From Auanema rhodensis (lineage: Eukaryota > Nematoda > Chromadorea > Rhabditida > Rhabditidae), in contig OZ059899.1 of assembly GCA_964057225.1 (NCBI GenBank), positions 2,170,001-2,234,000 on the forward strand: 64,000 nt of DNA, in the 5' to 3' direction. Both the position numbers and the translations under genes were made by a program. Below the pieces are notes generated by a model. It was not told the origin of the DNA and did not search any database. It was given only the letters and a program-made list of their open reading frames with translations. Position 1 is the first letter of the stretch; every line of letters starts with the position of its first letter. Shown here piece after piece: positions 23,517 to 37,300 of the stretch.

Positions 23517-26500
23517 TTTTTCAAACGATCATAACTAATTTTTGTATCAAACGTTTCTCAATGTAGTATAGTGCATTCGATGCGGATTTTTAAGCTGCGT
23601 CGATCTGTGTTATCAGATTTGCGCTAGCTTAAAAATGCACCGAGATATCAACTGATATAAGTTCACACTTATATCCTCGATTTTCACCCTGAAGAATTCA
23701 TTTTTTCGTTGAATAACATTGTCCATCGTCTTTGCCTTGAAAAAAGGAATCCAAAAACATCTACTTTTTGCTAAATTATTTTGAAATTTTTGGAAAAAAT
23801 TTTTGTCAAAATGTTTTTGGAAGCAATGTTGAGTGTACATGGAAACTCAACATACACTAATGCATCATTTTTCAAACGATCATAACTAATTTTTGTATTA
23901 AGCGTTTCTCAATGTAGTATAGTGCATTCGATGCGAATTTTTAAGCTGCGTCGATCTGTGTTATCAGATTTGCGCTAGCTTAAAAATGCACCGAGATATC
24001 AACTGATATAAGTTCACACTTATATCCTCGATTTTCACCCTGAAGAATTAATTTTTTCGTTGAATAGCATTGTCCATCGTCTTTGCCTTGGAAAAAGGAA
24101 TCTAAAAACATCTACTTTTTGCTAAATTATTTTGAAATTTTTCGAAAAAATTTTTGTCAAAATGTTTTTGGAAGCAATGTTGAGTGTACATGGAAACTCA
24201 ACATACACTAATGCATCATTTTTCAAACGATCATAACTAATTTTTGTATCAAGCGTTTCTCGATGTAGTATAGTGCATTCGATGCGAATTTTTAAGCTGC
24301 GTCGATCTGTGTTATCAGATTTGCGCTAGCTTAAAAATGCACCGAGATATCAACTGATATAAGTTCACACTTATATCCTCGATTTTCACCCTGAAGAATT
24401 AATTTTTTCGTTGAATAGCATTGTCCATCGTCTTTGCCTTGGAAAAAGGAATCTAAAAACATCTACTTTTTGCTAAATTATTTTGAAATTTTTCGAAAAA
24501 ATTTTTGTCAAAATGTTTTTGGAAGCAATGTTGAGTGTACATGGAAACTCAACATACACTAATGCATCATTTTTCAAACGATCATAACTAATTTTTGTAT
24601 CAAGCGTTTCTCAATGTAGTATAGTGCATTCGATGCGGATTTTTAAGCTGCGTCGATCTGTGTTATCAGTTTTGCGCTAACTTAAAAATGCACCGAGATA
24701 TCAACTGATATAAGTTCACACTTATATCCTCGATTTTCACCCTGAAGAATTAATTTTTTCGTTGAATAGCATTGTCCATCGTCTTTGCCTTGGAAAAAGG
24801 AATCTAAAAACATCTACTTTTTGCTAAATTATTTTGAAATTTTTCGAAAAAATTTTTGTCAAAATGTTTTTGGAAGCAATGTTGAGTGTACATGGAAACT
24901 CAACATACACTAATGCATCATTTTTCAAACGATCATAACTAATTTTTGTATCAAGCGTTTCTCGATGTAGTATAGTGCATTCGATGCGAATTTTTAAGCT
25001 GCGTCGATCTGTGTTATCAGATTTGCGCTAGCTTAAAAATGCACCGAGATATCAACTGATATAAGTTCACACTTATATCCTCGATTTTCACCCTGAAGAA
25101 TTAATTTTTTCGTTGAATAGCATTGTCCATCGTCTTTGCCTTGGAAAAAGGAATCTAAAAACATCTACTTTTTGCTAAATTATTTTGAAATTTTTCGAAA
25201 AAATTTTTGTCAAAATGTTTTTGGAAGCAATGTTGAGTGTACATGGAAACTCAACATACACTAATGCATCATTTTTCAAACAATCATAACTAATTTGTGT
25301 ATTAAGCGTTTCTCAATGTAGTATAGTGCATTCGATGCGGATTTTTAAGCTGCGTCGATCTGTGTTATTAGATTTGCGCTAACTTAAAAATGCACCGAGA
25401 TATCAACTGATATAAGTTCACACTTATATCCTCGATTTTCACCCTGAACAATTAATTTTTTCGTTGAATAACATTGTCCATCGTCTTTGCCTTGAAAAAT
25501 GGAATCTAAAAACATCTACTTTTTGCTAAATTATTTTGAAATTTTTCGAAAAAATTTTTGTCAAAATGTTTTTGGAAGCAATGTTGAGTGTACATGGAAA
25601 CTCAACATACACTAATGCATCATTTTTCAAACGATCATAACTAATTTTTGTATTAAGCGTTTCTCAATGTAGTATAGTGCATTCGATGCGAATTTTTAAG
25701 CTGCGTCGATCTGTGTTATCAGATTTGCGCTAGCTTAAAAATGCACCGAGATATCAACTGATATAAGTTCACACTTATATCCTCGATTTTCACCCTGAAG
25801 AATTAATTTTTTCGTTGAATAGCATTGTCCATCGTCTTTGCCTTGGAAAAAGGAATCTAAAAACATCTACTTTTTGCTAAATTATTTTGAAATTTTTCGA
25901 AAAAATTTTTGTCAAAATGTTTTTGGAAGCAATGTTGAGTGTACATGGAAACTCAACATACACTAATGCATCATTTTTCAAACGATCATAACTAATTTTT
26001 GTATCAAGCGTTTCTCGATGTAGTATAGTGCATTCGATGCGGATTTTTAAGCTGCGTCGATCTGTGTTATCAGATTTGCGCTAGCTTACAAATGCACCGA
26101 GATATCAACTGATATAAGTTCACACTTATATCCTCGATTTTCACCCTGAAGAATTAATTTTTTCGTTGAATAACATTGTCCATCGTCTTTGCCTTGAAAA
26201 ATGGAATCTAAAAACATCTACTTTTTGCTAAATTATTTTGAAATTTTTCGAAAAAATTTTTGTCAAAATGTTTTTGGAAGCAATGTTGAGTGTACATGGA
26301 AACTCAACATACACTAATGCATCATTTTTCAAACGATCATAACTAATTTTTGTATCAAGCGTTTCTCAATGTAGTATAGTGCATTCGATGCGGATTTTTA
26401 AGCTGCGTCGATCTGTGTTATCAGATTTGCGCTAGCTTAAAAATGCACCGAGATATCAACTGATATAAGTTCACACTTATATCCTCGATTTTCACCCTGA

Positions 26501-28078
26501 CAAATTAATTTTTTCGTTGAATAACATTGTCCATCGTCTTTGCCTTGAAAAATGGAATCTAAAAACATCTACTTTTTGCTAAATTATTTTGAAATTTTTC
26601 GAAAAAATTTTTGTCAAAATGTTTTTGGAAGCAATGTTGAGTGTACATGGAAACTCAACATACACTAATGCATCATTTTTCAAACAATCATAACTAATTT
26701 GTGTATTAAGCGTTTCTCAATGTAGTATAGTGCATTCGATGCGGATTTTTAAGCTGCGTCGATCTGTGTTATTAGATTTGCGCTAACTTAAAAATGCACC
26801 GAGATATCAACTGATATAAGTTCACACTTATATCCTCGATTTTCACCCTGAACAATTAATTTTTTCGTTGAATAACATTGTCCATCGTCTTTGCCTTGAA
26901 AAATGGAATCTAAAAACATCTACTTTTTGCTAAATTATTTTGAAATTTTTCGAAAAAATTTTTGTCAAAATGTTTTTGGAAGCAATGTTGAGTGTACATG
27001 GAAACTCAACATACACTAATGCATCATTTTTCAAACGATCATAACTAATTTTTGTATCAAACGTTTCTCAATGTAGTATAGTGCATTCGATGCGGATTTT
27101 TAAGCTGCGTCGATCTGTGTTATCAGATTTGCGCTAGCTTAAAAATGCACCGAGATATCAACTGATATAAGTTCACACTTATATCCTCGATTTTCACCCT
27201 GAAGAATTCATTTTTTCGTTGAATAACATTGTCCATCGTCTTTGCCTTGAAAAAAGGAATCCAAAAACATCTACTTTTTGCTAAATTATTTTGAAATTTT
27301 TGGAAAAAATTTTTGTCAAAATGTTTTTGGAAGCAATGTTGAGTGTACATGGAAACTCAACATACACTAATGCATCATTTTTCAAACGATCATAACTAAT
27401 TTTTGTATTAAGCGTTTCTCAATGTAGTATAGTGCATTCGATGCGAATTTTTAAGCTGCGTCGATCTGTGTTATCAGATTTGCGCTAGCTTAAAAATGCA
27501 CCGAGATATCAACTGATATAAGTTCACACTTATATCCTCGATTTTCACCCTGAAGAATTAATTTTTTCGTTGAATAGCATTGTCCATCGTCTTTGCCTTG
27601 GAAAAAGGAATCTAAAAACATCTACTTTTTGCTAAATTATTTTTAAATTTTCGAAAAAATTTTTGTCAAAATGTTTTTGGAAGCAATGTTGAGTGTACAT
27701 GGAAACTCAACATACACTAATGCATCATTTTTCAAACAATCATAACTAATTTGTGTATTAAGCGTTTCTCAATGTAGTATAGTGCATTCGATGCGGATTT
27801 TTAAGCTGCGTCGATCTGTGTTATCAGATTTGCGCTAGCTTACAAATGCACCGAGATATCAACTGATATAAGTTCACACTTATATCCTCGATTTTCACCC
27901 TGAAGAATTAATTTTTTCGTTGAATAACATTATCCATCGTCTTTGACTTGAAAAATGGAATCTAAAAACATCTACTTTTTGCTAAATTATTTTGAAATTT
28001 TTCGAAAAAATTTTTGTCAAAATGTTTTTGGAAGCAATGTTGAGTGTACATGGAAACTCAACATACACTAATGCATCA
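23517..28078 (+). repeat. 13-monomer block, copy 1 (monomers 68-80)
   Basis: The block runs from one X monomer through a second X (27027) to the gtg/cttacaaa monomer with aacattatcc and tttgacttg. The same 13 types in the same order lie at 34395-38956, including the 350-bp monomer with its shared 1-base deletion. The one difference I found is attaag here (monomer 77) against attgag (monomer 108). At 4562 bp it is the longest duplicated block I could trace. Confidence 0.8.
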
Positions 28079-29130
28079 TTTTTCAAACGATCATAACTAA
28101 TTTTTGTATCAAACGTTTCTCAATGTAGTATAGTGCATTCGATGCGGATTTTTAAGCTGCGTCGATCTGTGTTATCAGATTTGCGCTAGCTTAAAAATGC
28201 ACCGAGATATCAACTGATATAAGTTCACACTTATATCCTCGATTTTCACCCTGAAGAATTCATTTTTTCGTTGAATAACATTGTCCATCGTCTTTGCCTT
28301 GAAAAAAGGAATCCAAAAACATCTACTTTTTGCTAAATTATTTTGAAATTTTTGGAAAAAATTTTTGTCAAAATGTTTTTGGAAGCAATGTTGAGTGTAC
28401 ATGGAAACTCAACATACACTAATGCATCATTTTTCAAACGATCATAACTAATTTTTGTATTAAGCGTTTCTCAATGTAGTATAGTGCATTCGATGCGAAT
28501 TTTTAAGCTGCGTCGATCTGTGTTATCAGATTTGCGCTAGCTTAAAAATGCACCGAGATATCAACTGATATAAGTTCACACTTATATCCTCGATTTTCAC
28601 CCTGAAGAATTAATTTTTTCGTTGAATAGCATTGTCCATCGTCTTTGCCTTGGAAAAAGGAATCTAAAAACATCTACTTTTTGCTAAATTATTTTTAAAT
28701 TTTCGAAAAAATTTTTGTCAAAATGTTTTTGGAAGCAATGTTGAGTGTACATGGAAACTCAACATACACTAATGCATCATTTTTCAAACAATCATAACTA
28801 ATTTGTGTATTAAGCGTTTCTCAATGTAGTATAGTGCATTCGATGCGGATTTTTAAGCTGCGTCGATCTGTGTTATCAGATTTGCGCTAGCTTACAAATG
28901 CACCGAGATATCAACTGATATAAGTTCACACTTATATCCTCGATTTTCACCCTGAAGAATTAATTTTTTCGTTGAATAACATTATCCATCGTCTTTGACT
29001 TGAAAAATGGAATCTAAAAACATCTACTTTTTGCTAAATTATTTTGAAATTTTTCGAAAAAATTTTTGTCAAAATGTTTTTGGAAGCAATGTTGAGTGTA
29101 CATGGAAACTCAACATACACTAATGCATCA
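27027..29130 (+). repeat. 1052-bp tandem duplication (monomers 78-80 and 81-83)
   Basis: X, a 350-bp gcgaatt/ggaaaaagg monomer, and a gtg/cttacaaa/aacattatcc/tttgacttg monomer are directly duplicated at 27027-28078 and 28079-29130. Both copies carry the same deletion (atttttaaattttcg in place of attttgaaatttttcg). I found no difference between the two copies, which suggests a very recent event. Confidence 0.85.
27378..27727 (+). repeat. 350-bp monomer 79, also present at 28430 and 38256
   Basis: It has a substitution plus the loss of one base, giving tatttttaaattttcg near 27638-27653. The same lesion is in monomers 82 (28430-28779) and 110 (38256-38605). All three follow an X monomer and precede a gtg/cttacaaa monomer. 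A shared indel is a stronger marker of common descent than shared substitutions. Confidence 0.85.
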
Positions 29131-29480
29131 TTTTTCAAACGATCATAACTAATTTTTGTATCAAGCGTTTCTCGATGTAGTATAGTGCATTCGATGCGGA
29201 TTTTTAAGCTGCATCGATCTGTGTATCAGATTTGCGCTAGCTTAAAAATGCACCGAGATATCAACTGATATAAGTTCACACTTATATCCTCGATTTTCAC
29301 CCTGAAGAATTGATTTTTTCGTTGAATAACATTGTCTATCGTCTTTGCCTTGAAAAATGGAATCTAAAAACATCTACTTTTTGCTAAATTATTTTGAAAT
29401 TTTTCGAAAAAATTTTTGTCAAAATGTTTTTGGAAGCAATGTTGAGTGTACATGGAAACTCAACATACACTAATGCATCA
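29131..29480 (+). repeat. 350-bp monomer 84, lone type
   Basis: It has cgatg, gaagaattga, tctatc and gaaaaatgg, a combination otherwise typical of the left part of the window. It also has the private changes gcatcgatc, which makes an ATCGAT (ClaI) site, and a lost T in gtgtatcag. It sits between the tandem 1052-bp duplicate and the second 7-monomer unit and may mark a recombination junction. Confidence 0.75.
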
Positions 29481-31937
29481 TTTTTCAAACGATCATAACT
29501 AATTTTTGTATCAAACGTTTCTCAATGTAGTATAGTGCATTCGATGCGGATTTTTAAGCTGCGTCGATCTGTGTTATCAGATTTGCGCTAGCTTAAAAAT
29601 GCACCGAGATATCAACTGATATAAGTTCACACTTATATCCTCGATTTTCACCCTGAAGAATTCATTTTTTCGTTGAATAACATTGTCCATCGTCTTTGCC
29701 TTGAAAAAAGGAATCCAAAAACATCTACTTTTTGCTAAATTATTTTGAAATTTTTGGAAAAAATTTTTGTCAAAATGTTTTTGGAAGCAATGTTGAGTGT
29801 ACATGGAAACTCAACATACACTAATGCATCATTTTTCAAACGATCATAACTAATTTTTGTATTAAGCGTTTCTCAATGTAGTATAGTGCATTCGATGCGA
29901 ATTTTTAAGCTGCGTCGATCTGTGTTATCAGATTTGCGCTAGCTTAAAAATGCACCGAGATATCAACTGATATAAGTTCACACTTATATCCTCGATTTTC
30001 ACCCTGAAGAATTAATTTTTTCGTTGAATAGCATTGTCCATCGTCTTTGCCTTGGAAAAAGGAATCTAAAAACATCTACTTTTTGCTAAATTATTTTGAA
30101 ATTTTTCGAAAAAATTTTTGTCAAAATGTTTTTGGAAGCAATGTTGAGTGTACATGGAAACTCAACATACACTAATGCATCATTTTTCAAACGATCATAA
30201 CTAATTTTTGTATCAAGCGTTTCTCGATGTAGTATAGTGCATTCGATGCGGATTTTTAAGCTGCGTCGATCTGTGTTATCAGATTTGCGCTAGCTTACAA
30301 ATGCACCGAGATATCAACTGATATAAGTTCACACTTATATCCTCGATTTTCACCCTGAAGAATTAATTTTTTCGTTGAATAGCATTGTCCATCGTCTTTG
30401 CCTTGAAAAAAGGAATCTAAAAACATCTACTTTTTGCTAAATTATTTTGAAATTTTTCGAAAAAATTTTTGTCAAAATGTTTTTGGAAGCAATGTTGAGT
30501 GTACATGGAAACTCAACATACACTAATGCATCATTTTTCAAACGATCATAACTAATTTTTGTATTAAGCGTTTCTCAATGTAGTATAGTGCATTCGATGC
30601 GAATTTTTAAGCTGCGTCGATCTGTGTTATCAGATTTGCGCTAGCTTAAAAATGCACCGAGATATCAACTGATATAAGTTCACACTTATATCCTCGATTT
30701 TCACCCTGAAGAATTAATTTTTTCGTTGAATAGCATTGTCCATCGTCTTTGCCTTGGAAAAAGGAATCTAAAAACATCTACTTTTTGCTAAATTATTTTG
30801 AAATTTTTCGAAAAAATTTTTGTCAAAATGTTTTTGGAAGCAATGTTGAGTGTACATGGAAACTCAACATACACTAATGCATCATTTTTCAAACGATCAT
30901 AACTAATTTTTGTATCAAGCGTTTCTCGATGTAGTATAGTGCATTCGATGCGGATTTTTAAGCTGCGTCGATCTGTGTTATCAGATTTGCGCTAGCTTAC
31001 AAATGCACCGAGATATCAACTGATATAAGTTCACACTTATATCCTCGATTTTCACCCTGAAGAATTAATTTTTTCGTTGAATAACATTGTCCATCGTCTC
31101 TGCCTTGAAAAATGGAATCTAAAAACATCTACTTTTTGCTAAATTATTTTGAAATTTTTCGAAAAAATTTTTGTCAAAATGTTTTTGGAAGCAATGTTGA
31201 GTGTACATGGAAACTCAACATACACTAATGCATCATTTTTCAAACGATCATAACTAATTTTTGTATCAAGCGTTTCTCAATGTAGTATAGTGCATTCGAT
31301 GCGGATTTTTAAGCTGCGTCGATCTGTGTTATCAGATTTGCGCTAGCTTAAAAATGCACCGAGATATCAACTGATATAAGTTCACACTTATATCCTCGAT
31401 TTTCACCCTGAAGAATTAATTTTTTCGTTGAATAACATTATCCATCGTCTTTGCCTTGAAAAATGGAATCTAAAAACATCTACTTTTTGCTAAATTATTT
31501 TGAAATTTTTCGAAAAAATTTTTGTCAAAATGTTTTTGGAAGCAATGTTGAGTGTACATGGAAACTCAACATACACTAATGCATCATTTTTCAAACAATC
31601 ATAACTAATTTGTGTATTAAGCGTTTCTCAATGTAGTATAGTGCATTCGATGCGGATTTTTAAGCTGCGTCGATCTGTGTTATCAGTTTTGCGCTAACTT
31701 AAAAATGCACCGAGATATCAACTGATATAAGTTCACACTTATATCCTCGATTTTCACCCTGAACAATTAATTTTTTCGTTGAATAACATTGTCCATCGTC
31801 TTTGCCTTGAAAAATGGAATCTAAAAACATCTACTTTTTGCTAAATTATTTTGAAATTTTTCGAAAAAATTTTTGTCAAAATGTTTTTGGAAGCAATGTT
31901 GAGTGTACATGGAAACTCAACATACACTAATGCATCA
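29481..31937 (+). repeat. 2457-bp 7-monomer unit (monomers 85-91)
   Basis: This is the copy of 21060-23516. Together with the four monomers that follow it, it forms an 11-monomer match (29481-33341) to 21060-24920, at a spacing of 8421 bp. Confidence 0.8.
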
Positions 31938-34394
31938 TTTTTCAAACGATCATAACTAATTTTTGTATCAAACGTTTCTCAATGTAGTATAGTGCATTCG
32001 ATGCGGATTTTTAAGCTGCGTCGATCTGTGTTATCAGATTTGCGCTAGCTTAAAAATGCACCGAGATATCAACTGATATAAGTTCACACTTATATCCTCG
32101 ATTTTCACCCTGAAGAATTCATTTTTTCGTTGAATAACATTGTCCATCGTCTTTGCCTTGAAAAAAGGAATCCAAAAACATCTACTTTTTGCTAAATTAT
32201 TTTGAAATTTTTGGAAAAAATTTTTGTCAAAATGTTTTTGGAAGCAATGTTGAGTGTACATGGAAACTCAACATACACTAATGCATCATTTTTCAAACGA
32301 TCATAACTAATTTTTGTATTAAGCGTTTCTCAATGTAGTATAGTGCATTCGATGCGAATTTTTAAGCTGCGTCGATCTGTGTTATCAGATTTGCGCTAGC
32401 TTAAAAATGCACCGAGATATCAACTGATATAAGTTCACACTTATATCCTCGATTTTCACCCTGAAGAATTAATTTTTTCGTTGAATAGCATTGTCCATCG
32501 TCTTTGCCTTGGAAAAAGGAATCTAAAAACATCTACTTTTTGCTAAATTATTTTGAAATTTTTCGAAAAAATTTTTGTCAAAATGTTTTTGGAAGCAATG
32601 TTGAGTGTACATGGAAACTCAACATACACTAATGCATCATTTTTCAAACGATCATAACTAATTTTTGTATCAAGCGTTTCTCGATGTAGTATAGTGCATT
32701 CGATGCGAATTTTTAAGCTGCGTCGATCTGTGTTATCAGATTTGCGCTAGCTTAAAAATGCACCGAGATATCAACTGATATAAGTTCACACTTATATCCT
32801 CGATTTTCACCCTGAAGAATTAATTTTTTCGTTGAATAGCATTGTCCATCGTCTTTGCCTTGGAAAAAGGAATCTAAAAACATCTACTTTTTGCTAAATT
32901 ATTTTGAAATTTTTCGAAAAAATTTTTGTCAAAATGTTTTTGGAAGCAATGTTGAGTGTACATGGAAACTCAACATACACTAATGCATCATTTTTCAAAC
33001 GATCATAACTAATTTTTGTATCAAGCGTTTCTCAATGTAGTATAGTGCATCCGATGCGGATTTTTAAGCTGCGTCGATCTGTGTTATCAGTTTTGCGCTA
33101 ACTTAAAAATGCACCGAGATATCAACTGATATAAGTTCACACTTATATCCTCGATTTTCACCCTGAAGAATTAATTTTTTCGTTGAATAGCATTGTCCAT
33201 CGTCTTTGCCTTGGAAAAAGGAATCTAAAAACATCTACTTTTTGCTAAATTATTTTGAAATTTTTCGAAAAAATTTTTGTCAAAATGTTTTTGGAAGCAA
33301 TGTTGAGTGTACATGGAAACTCAACATACACTAATGCATCATTTTTCAAACGATCATAACTAATTTTTGTATCAAGCGTTTCTCGATGTAGTATAGTGCA
33401 TTCGATGCGGATTTTTAAGCTGCGTCGATCTGTGTTATCAGATTTGCGCTAGCTTACAAATGCACCGAGATATCAACTGATATAAGTTCACACTTATATC
33501 CTCGATTTTCACCCTGAAGAATTAATTTTTTCGTTGAATAACATTGTCCATCGTCTCTGCCTTGAAAAATGGAATCTAAAAACATCTACTTTTTGCTAAA
33601 TTATTTTGAAATTTTTCGAAAAAATTTTTGTCAAAATGTTTTTGGAAGCAATGTTGAGTGTACATGGAAACTCAACATACACTAATGCATCATTTTTCAA
33701 ACGATCATAACTAATTTTTGTATCAAGCGTTTCTCAATATAGTATAGTGCATTCGATGCGGATTTTTAAGCTGCGTCGATCTGTGTTATCAGATTTGCGC
33801 TAGCTTAAAAATGCACCGAGATATCAACTGATATAAGTTCACACTTATATCCTCGATTTTCACCCTGAAGAATTAATTTTTTCGTTGAATAACATTATCC
33901 ATCGTCTTTGCCTTGAAAAATGGAATCTAAAAACATCTACTTTTTGCTAAATTATTTTGAAATTTTTCGAAAAAATTTTTGTCAAAATGTTTTTGGAAGC
34001 AATGTTGAGTGTACATGGAAACTCAACATACACTAATGCATCATTTTTCAAACAATCATAACTAATTTGTGTATTAAGCGTTTCTCAATGTAGTATAGTG
34101 CATTCGATGCGGATTTTTAAGCTGCGTCGATCTGTGTTATCAGTTTTGCGCTAACTTAAAAATGCACCGAGATATCAACTGATATAAGTTCACACTTATA
34201 TCCTCGATTTTCACCCTGAACAATTAATTTTTTCGTTGAATAACATTGTCCATCGTCTTTGCCTTGAAAAATGGAATCTAAAAACATCTACTTTTTGCTA
34301 AATTATTTTGAAATTTTTCGAAAAAATTTTTGTCAAAATGTTTTTGGAAGCAATGTTGAGTGTACATGGAAACTCAACATACACTAATGCATCA
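31938..34394 (+). repeat. 2457-bp 7-monomer unit, variant order (monomers 92-98)
   Basis: It begins with X and gcgaatt/ggaaaaagg. Two mosaic monomers then replace the third and fourth positions of the standard unit: 32640 (cgatg with gcgaatt) and 32991 (cagttttg with ggaaaaagg). The last three monomers (gtctctgcc, aacattatcc, cagttttg) match the standard unit. Its first four monomers equal 23517-24920. Private changes are tgcatccga and caatatagta. Confidence 0.75.
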
Positions 34395-37300
34395 TTTTTC
34401 AAACGATCATAACTAATTTTTGTATCAAACGTTTCTCAATGTAGTATAGTGCATTCGATGCGGATTTTTAAGCTGCGTCGATCTGTGTTATCAGATTTGC
34501 GCTAGCTTAAAAATGCACCGAGATATCAACTGATATAAGTTCACACTTATATCCTCGATTTTCACCCTGAAGAATTCATTTTTTCGTTGAATAACATTGT
34601 CCATCGTCTTTGCCTTGAAAAAAGGAATCCAAAAACATCTACTTTTTGCTAAATTATTTTGAAATTTTTGGAAAAAATTTTTGTCAAAATGTTTTTGGAA
34701 GCAATGTTGAGTGTACATGGAAACTCAACATACACTAATGCATCATTTTTCAAACGATCATAACTAATTTTTGTATTAAGCGTTTCTCAATGTAGTATAG
34801 TGCATTCGATGCGAATTTTTAAGCTGCGTCGATCTGTGTTATCAGATTTGCGCTAGCTTAAAAATGCACCGAGATATCAACTGATATAAGTTCACACTTA
34901 TATCCTCGATTTTCACCCTGAAGAATTAATTTTTTCGTTGAATAGCATTGTCCATCGTCTTTGCCTTGGAAAAAGGAATCTAAAAACATCTACTTTTTGC
35001 TAAATTATTTTGAAATTTTTCGAAAAAATTTTTGTCAAAATGTTTTTGGAAGCAATGTTGAGTGTACATGGAAACTCAACATACACTAATGCATCATTTT
35101 TCAAACGATCATAACTAATTTTTGTATCAAGCGTTTCTCGATGTAGTATAGTGCATTCGATGCGAATTTTTAAGCTGCGTCGATCTGTGTTATCAGATTT
35201 GCGCTAGCTTAAAAATGCACCGAGATATCAACTGATATAAGTTCACACTTATATCCTCGATTTTCACCCTGAAGAATTAATTTTTTCGTTGAATAGCATT
35301 GTCCATCGTCTTTGCCTTGGAAAAAGGAATCTAAAAACATCTACTTTTTGCTAAATTATTTTGAAATTTTTCGAAAAAATTTTTGTCAAAATGTTTTTGG
35401 AAGCAATGTTGAGTGTACATGGAAACTCAACATACACTAATGCATCATTTTTCAAACGATCATAACTAATTTTTGTATCAAGCGTTTCTCAATGTAGTAT
35501 AGTGCATTCGATGCGGATTTTTAAGCTGCGTCGATCTGTGTTATCAGTTTTGCGCTAACTTAAAAATGCACCGAGATATCAACTGATATAAGTTCACACT
35601 TATATCCTCGATTTTCACCCTGAAGAATTAATTTTTTCGTTGAATAGCATTGTCCATCGTCTTTGCCTTGGAAAAAGGAATCTAAAAACATCTACTTTTT
35701 GCTAAATTATTTTGAAATTTTTCGAAAAAATTTTTGTCAAAATGTTTTTGGAAGCAATGTTGAGTGTACATGGAAACTCAACATACACTAATGCATCATT
35801 TTTCAAACGATCATAACTAATTTTTGTATCAAGCGTTTCTCGATGTAGTATAGTGCATTCGATGCGAATTTTTAAGCTGCGTCGATCTGTGTTATCAGAT
35901 TTGCGCTAGCTTAAAAATGCACCGAGATATCAACTGATATAAGTTCACACTTATATCCTCGATTTTCACCCTGAAGAATTAATTTTTTCGTTGAATAGCA
36001 TTGTCCATCGTCTTTGCCTTGGAAAAAGGAATCTAAAAACATCTACTTTTTGCTAAATTATTTTGAAATTTTTCGAAAAAATTTTTGTCAAAATGTTTTT
36101 GGAAGCAATGTTGAGTGTACATGGAAACTCAACATACACTAATGCATCATTTTTCAAACAATCATAACTAATTTGTGTATTAAGCGTTTCTCAATGTAGT
36201 ATAGTGCATTCGATGCGGATTTTTAAGCTGCGTCGATCTGTGTTATTAGATTTGCGCTAACTTAAAAATGCACCGAGATATCAACTGATATAAGTTCACA
36301 CTTATATCCTCGATTTTCACCCTGAACAATTAATTTTTTCGTTGAATAACATTGTCCATCGTCTTTGCCTTGAAAAATGGAATCTAAAAACATCTACTTT
36401 TTGCTAAATTATTTTGAAATTTTTCGAAAAAATTTTTGTCAAAATGTTTTTGGAAGCAATGTTGAGTGTACATGGAAACTCAACATACACTAATGCATCA
36501 TTTTTCAAACGATCATAACTAATTTTTGTATTAAGCGTTTCTCAATGTAGTATAGTGCATTCGATGCGAATTTTTAAGCTGCGTCGATCTGTGTTATCAG
36601 ATTTGCGCTAGCTTAAAAATGCACCGAGATATCAACTGATATAAGTTCACACTTATATCCTCGATTTTCACCCTGAAGAATTAATTTTTTCGTTGAATAG
36701 CATTGTCCATCGTCTTTGCCTTGGAAAAAGGAATCTAAAAACATCTACTTTTTGCTAAATTATTTTGAAATTTTTCGAAAAAATTTTTGTCAAAATGTTT
36801 TTGGAAGCAATGTTGAGTGTACATGGAAACTCAACATACACTAATGCATCATTTTTCAAACGATCATAACTAATTTTTGTATCAAGCGTTTCTCGATGTA
36901 GTATAGTGCATTCGATGCGGATTTTTAAGCTGCGTCGATCTGTGTTATCAGATTTGCGCTAGCTTACAAATGCACCGAGATATCAACTGATATAAGTTCA
37001 CACTTATATCCTCGATTTTCACCCTGAAGAATTAATTTTTTCGTTGAATAACATTGTCCATCGTCTTTGCCTTGAAAAATGGAATCTAAAAACATCTACT
37101 TTTTGCTAAATTATTTTGAAATTTTTCGAAAAAATTTTTGTCAAAATGTTTTTGGAAGCAATGTTGAGTGTACATGGAAACTCAACATACACTAATGCAT
37201 CATTTTTCAAACGATCATAACTAATTTTTGTATCAAGCGTTTCTCAATGTAGTATAGTGCATTCGATGCGGATTTTTAAGCTGCGTCGATCTGTGTTATC

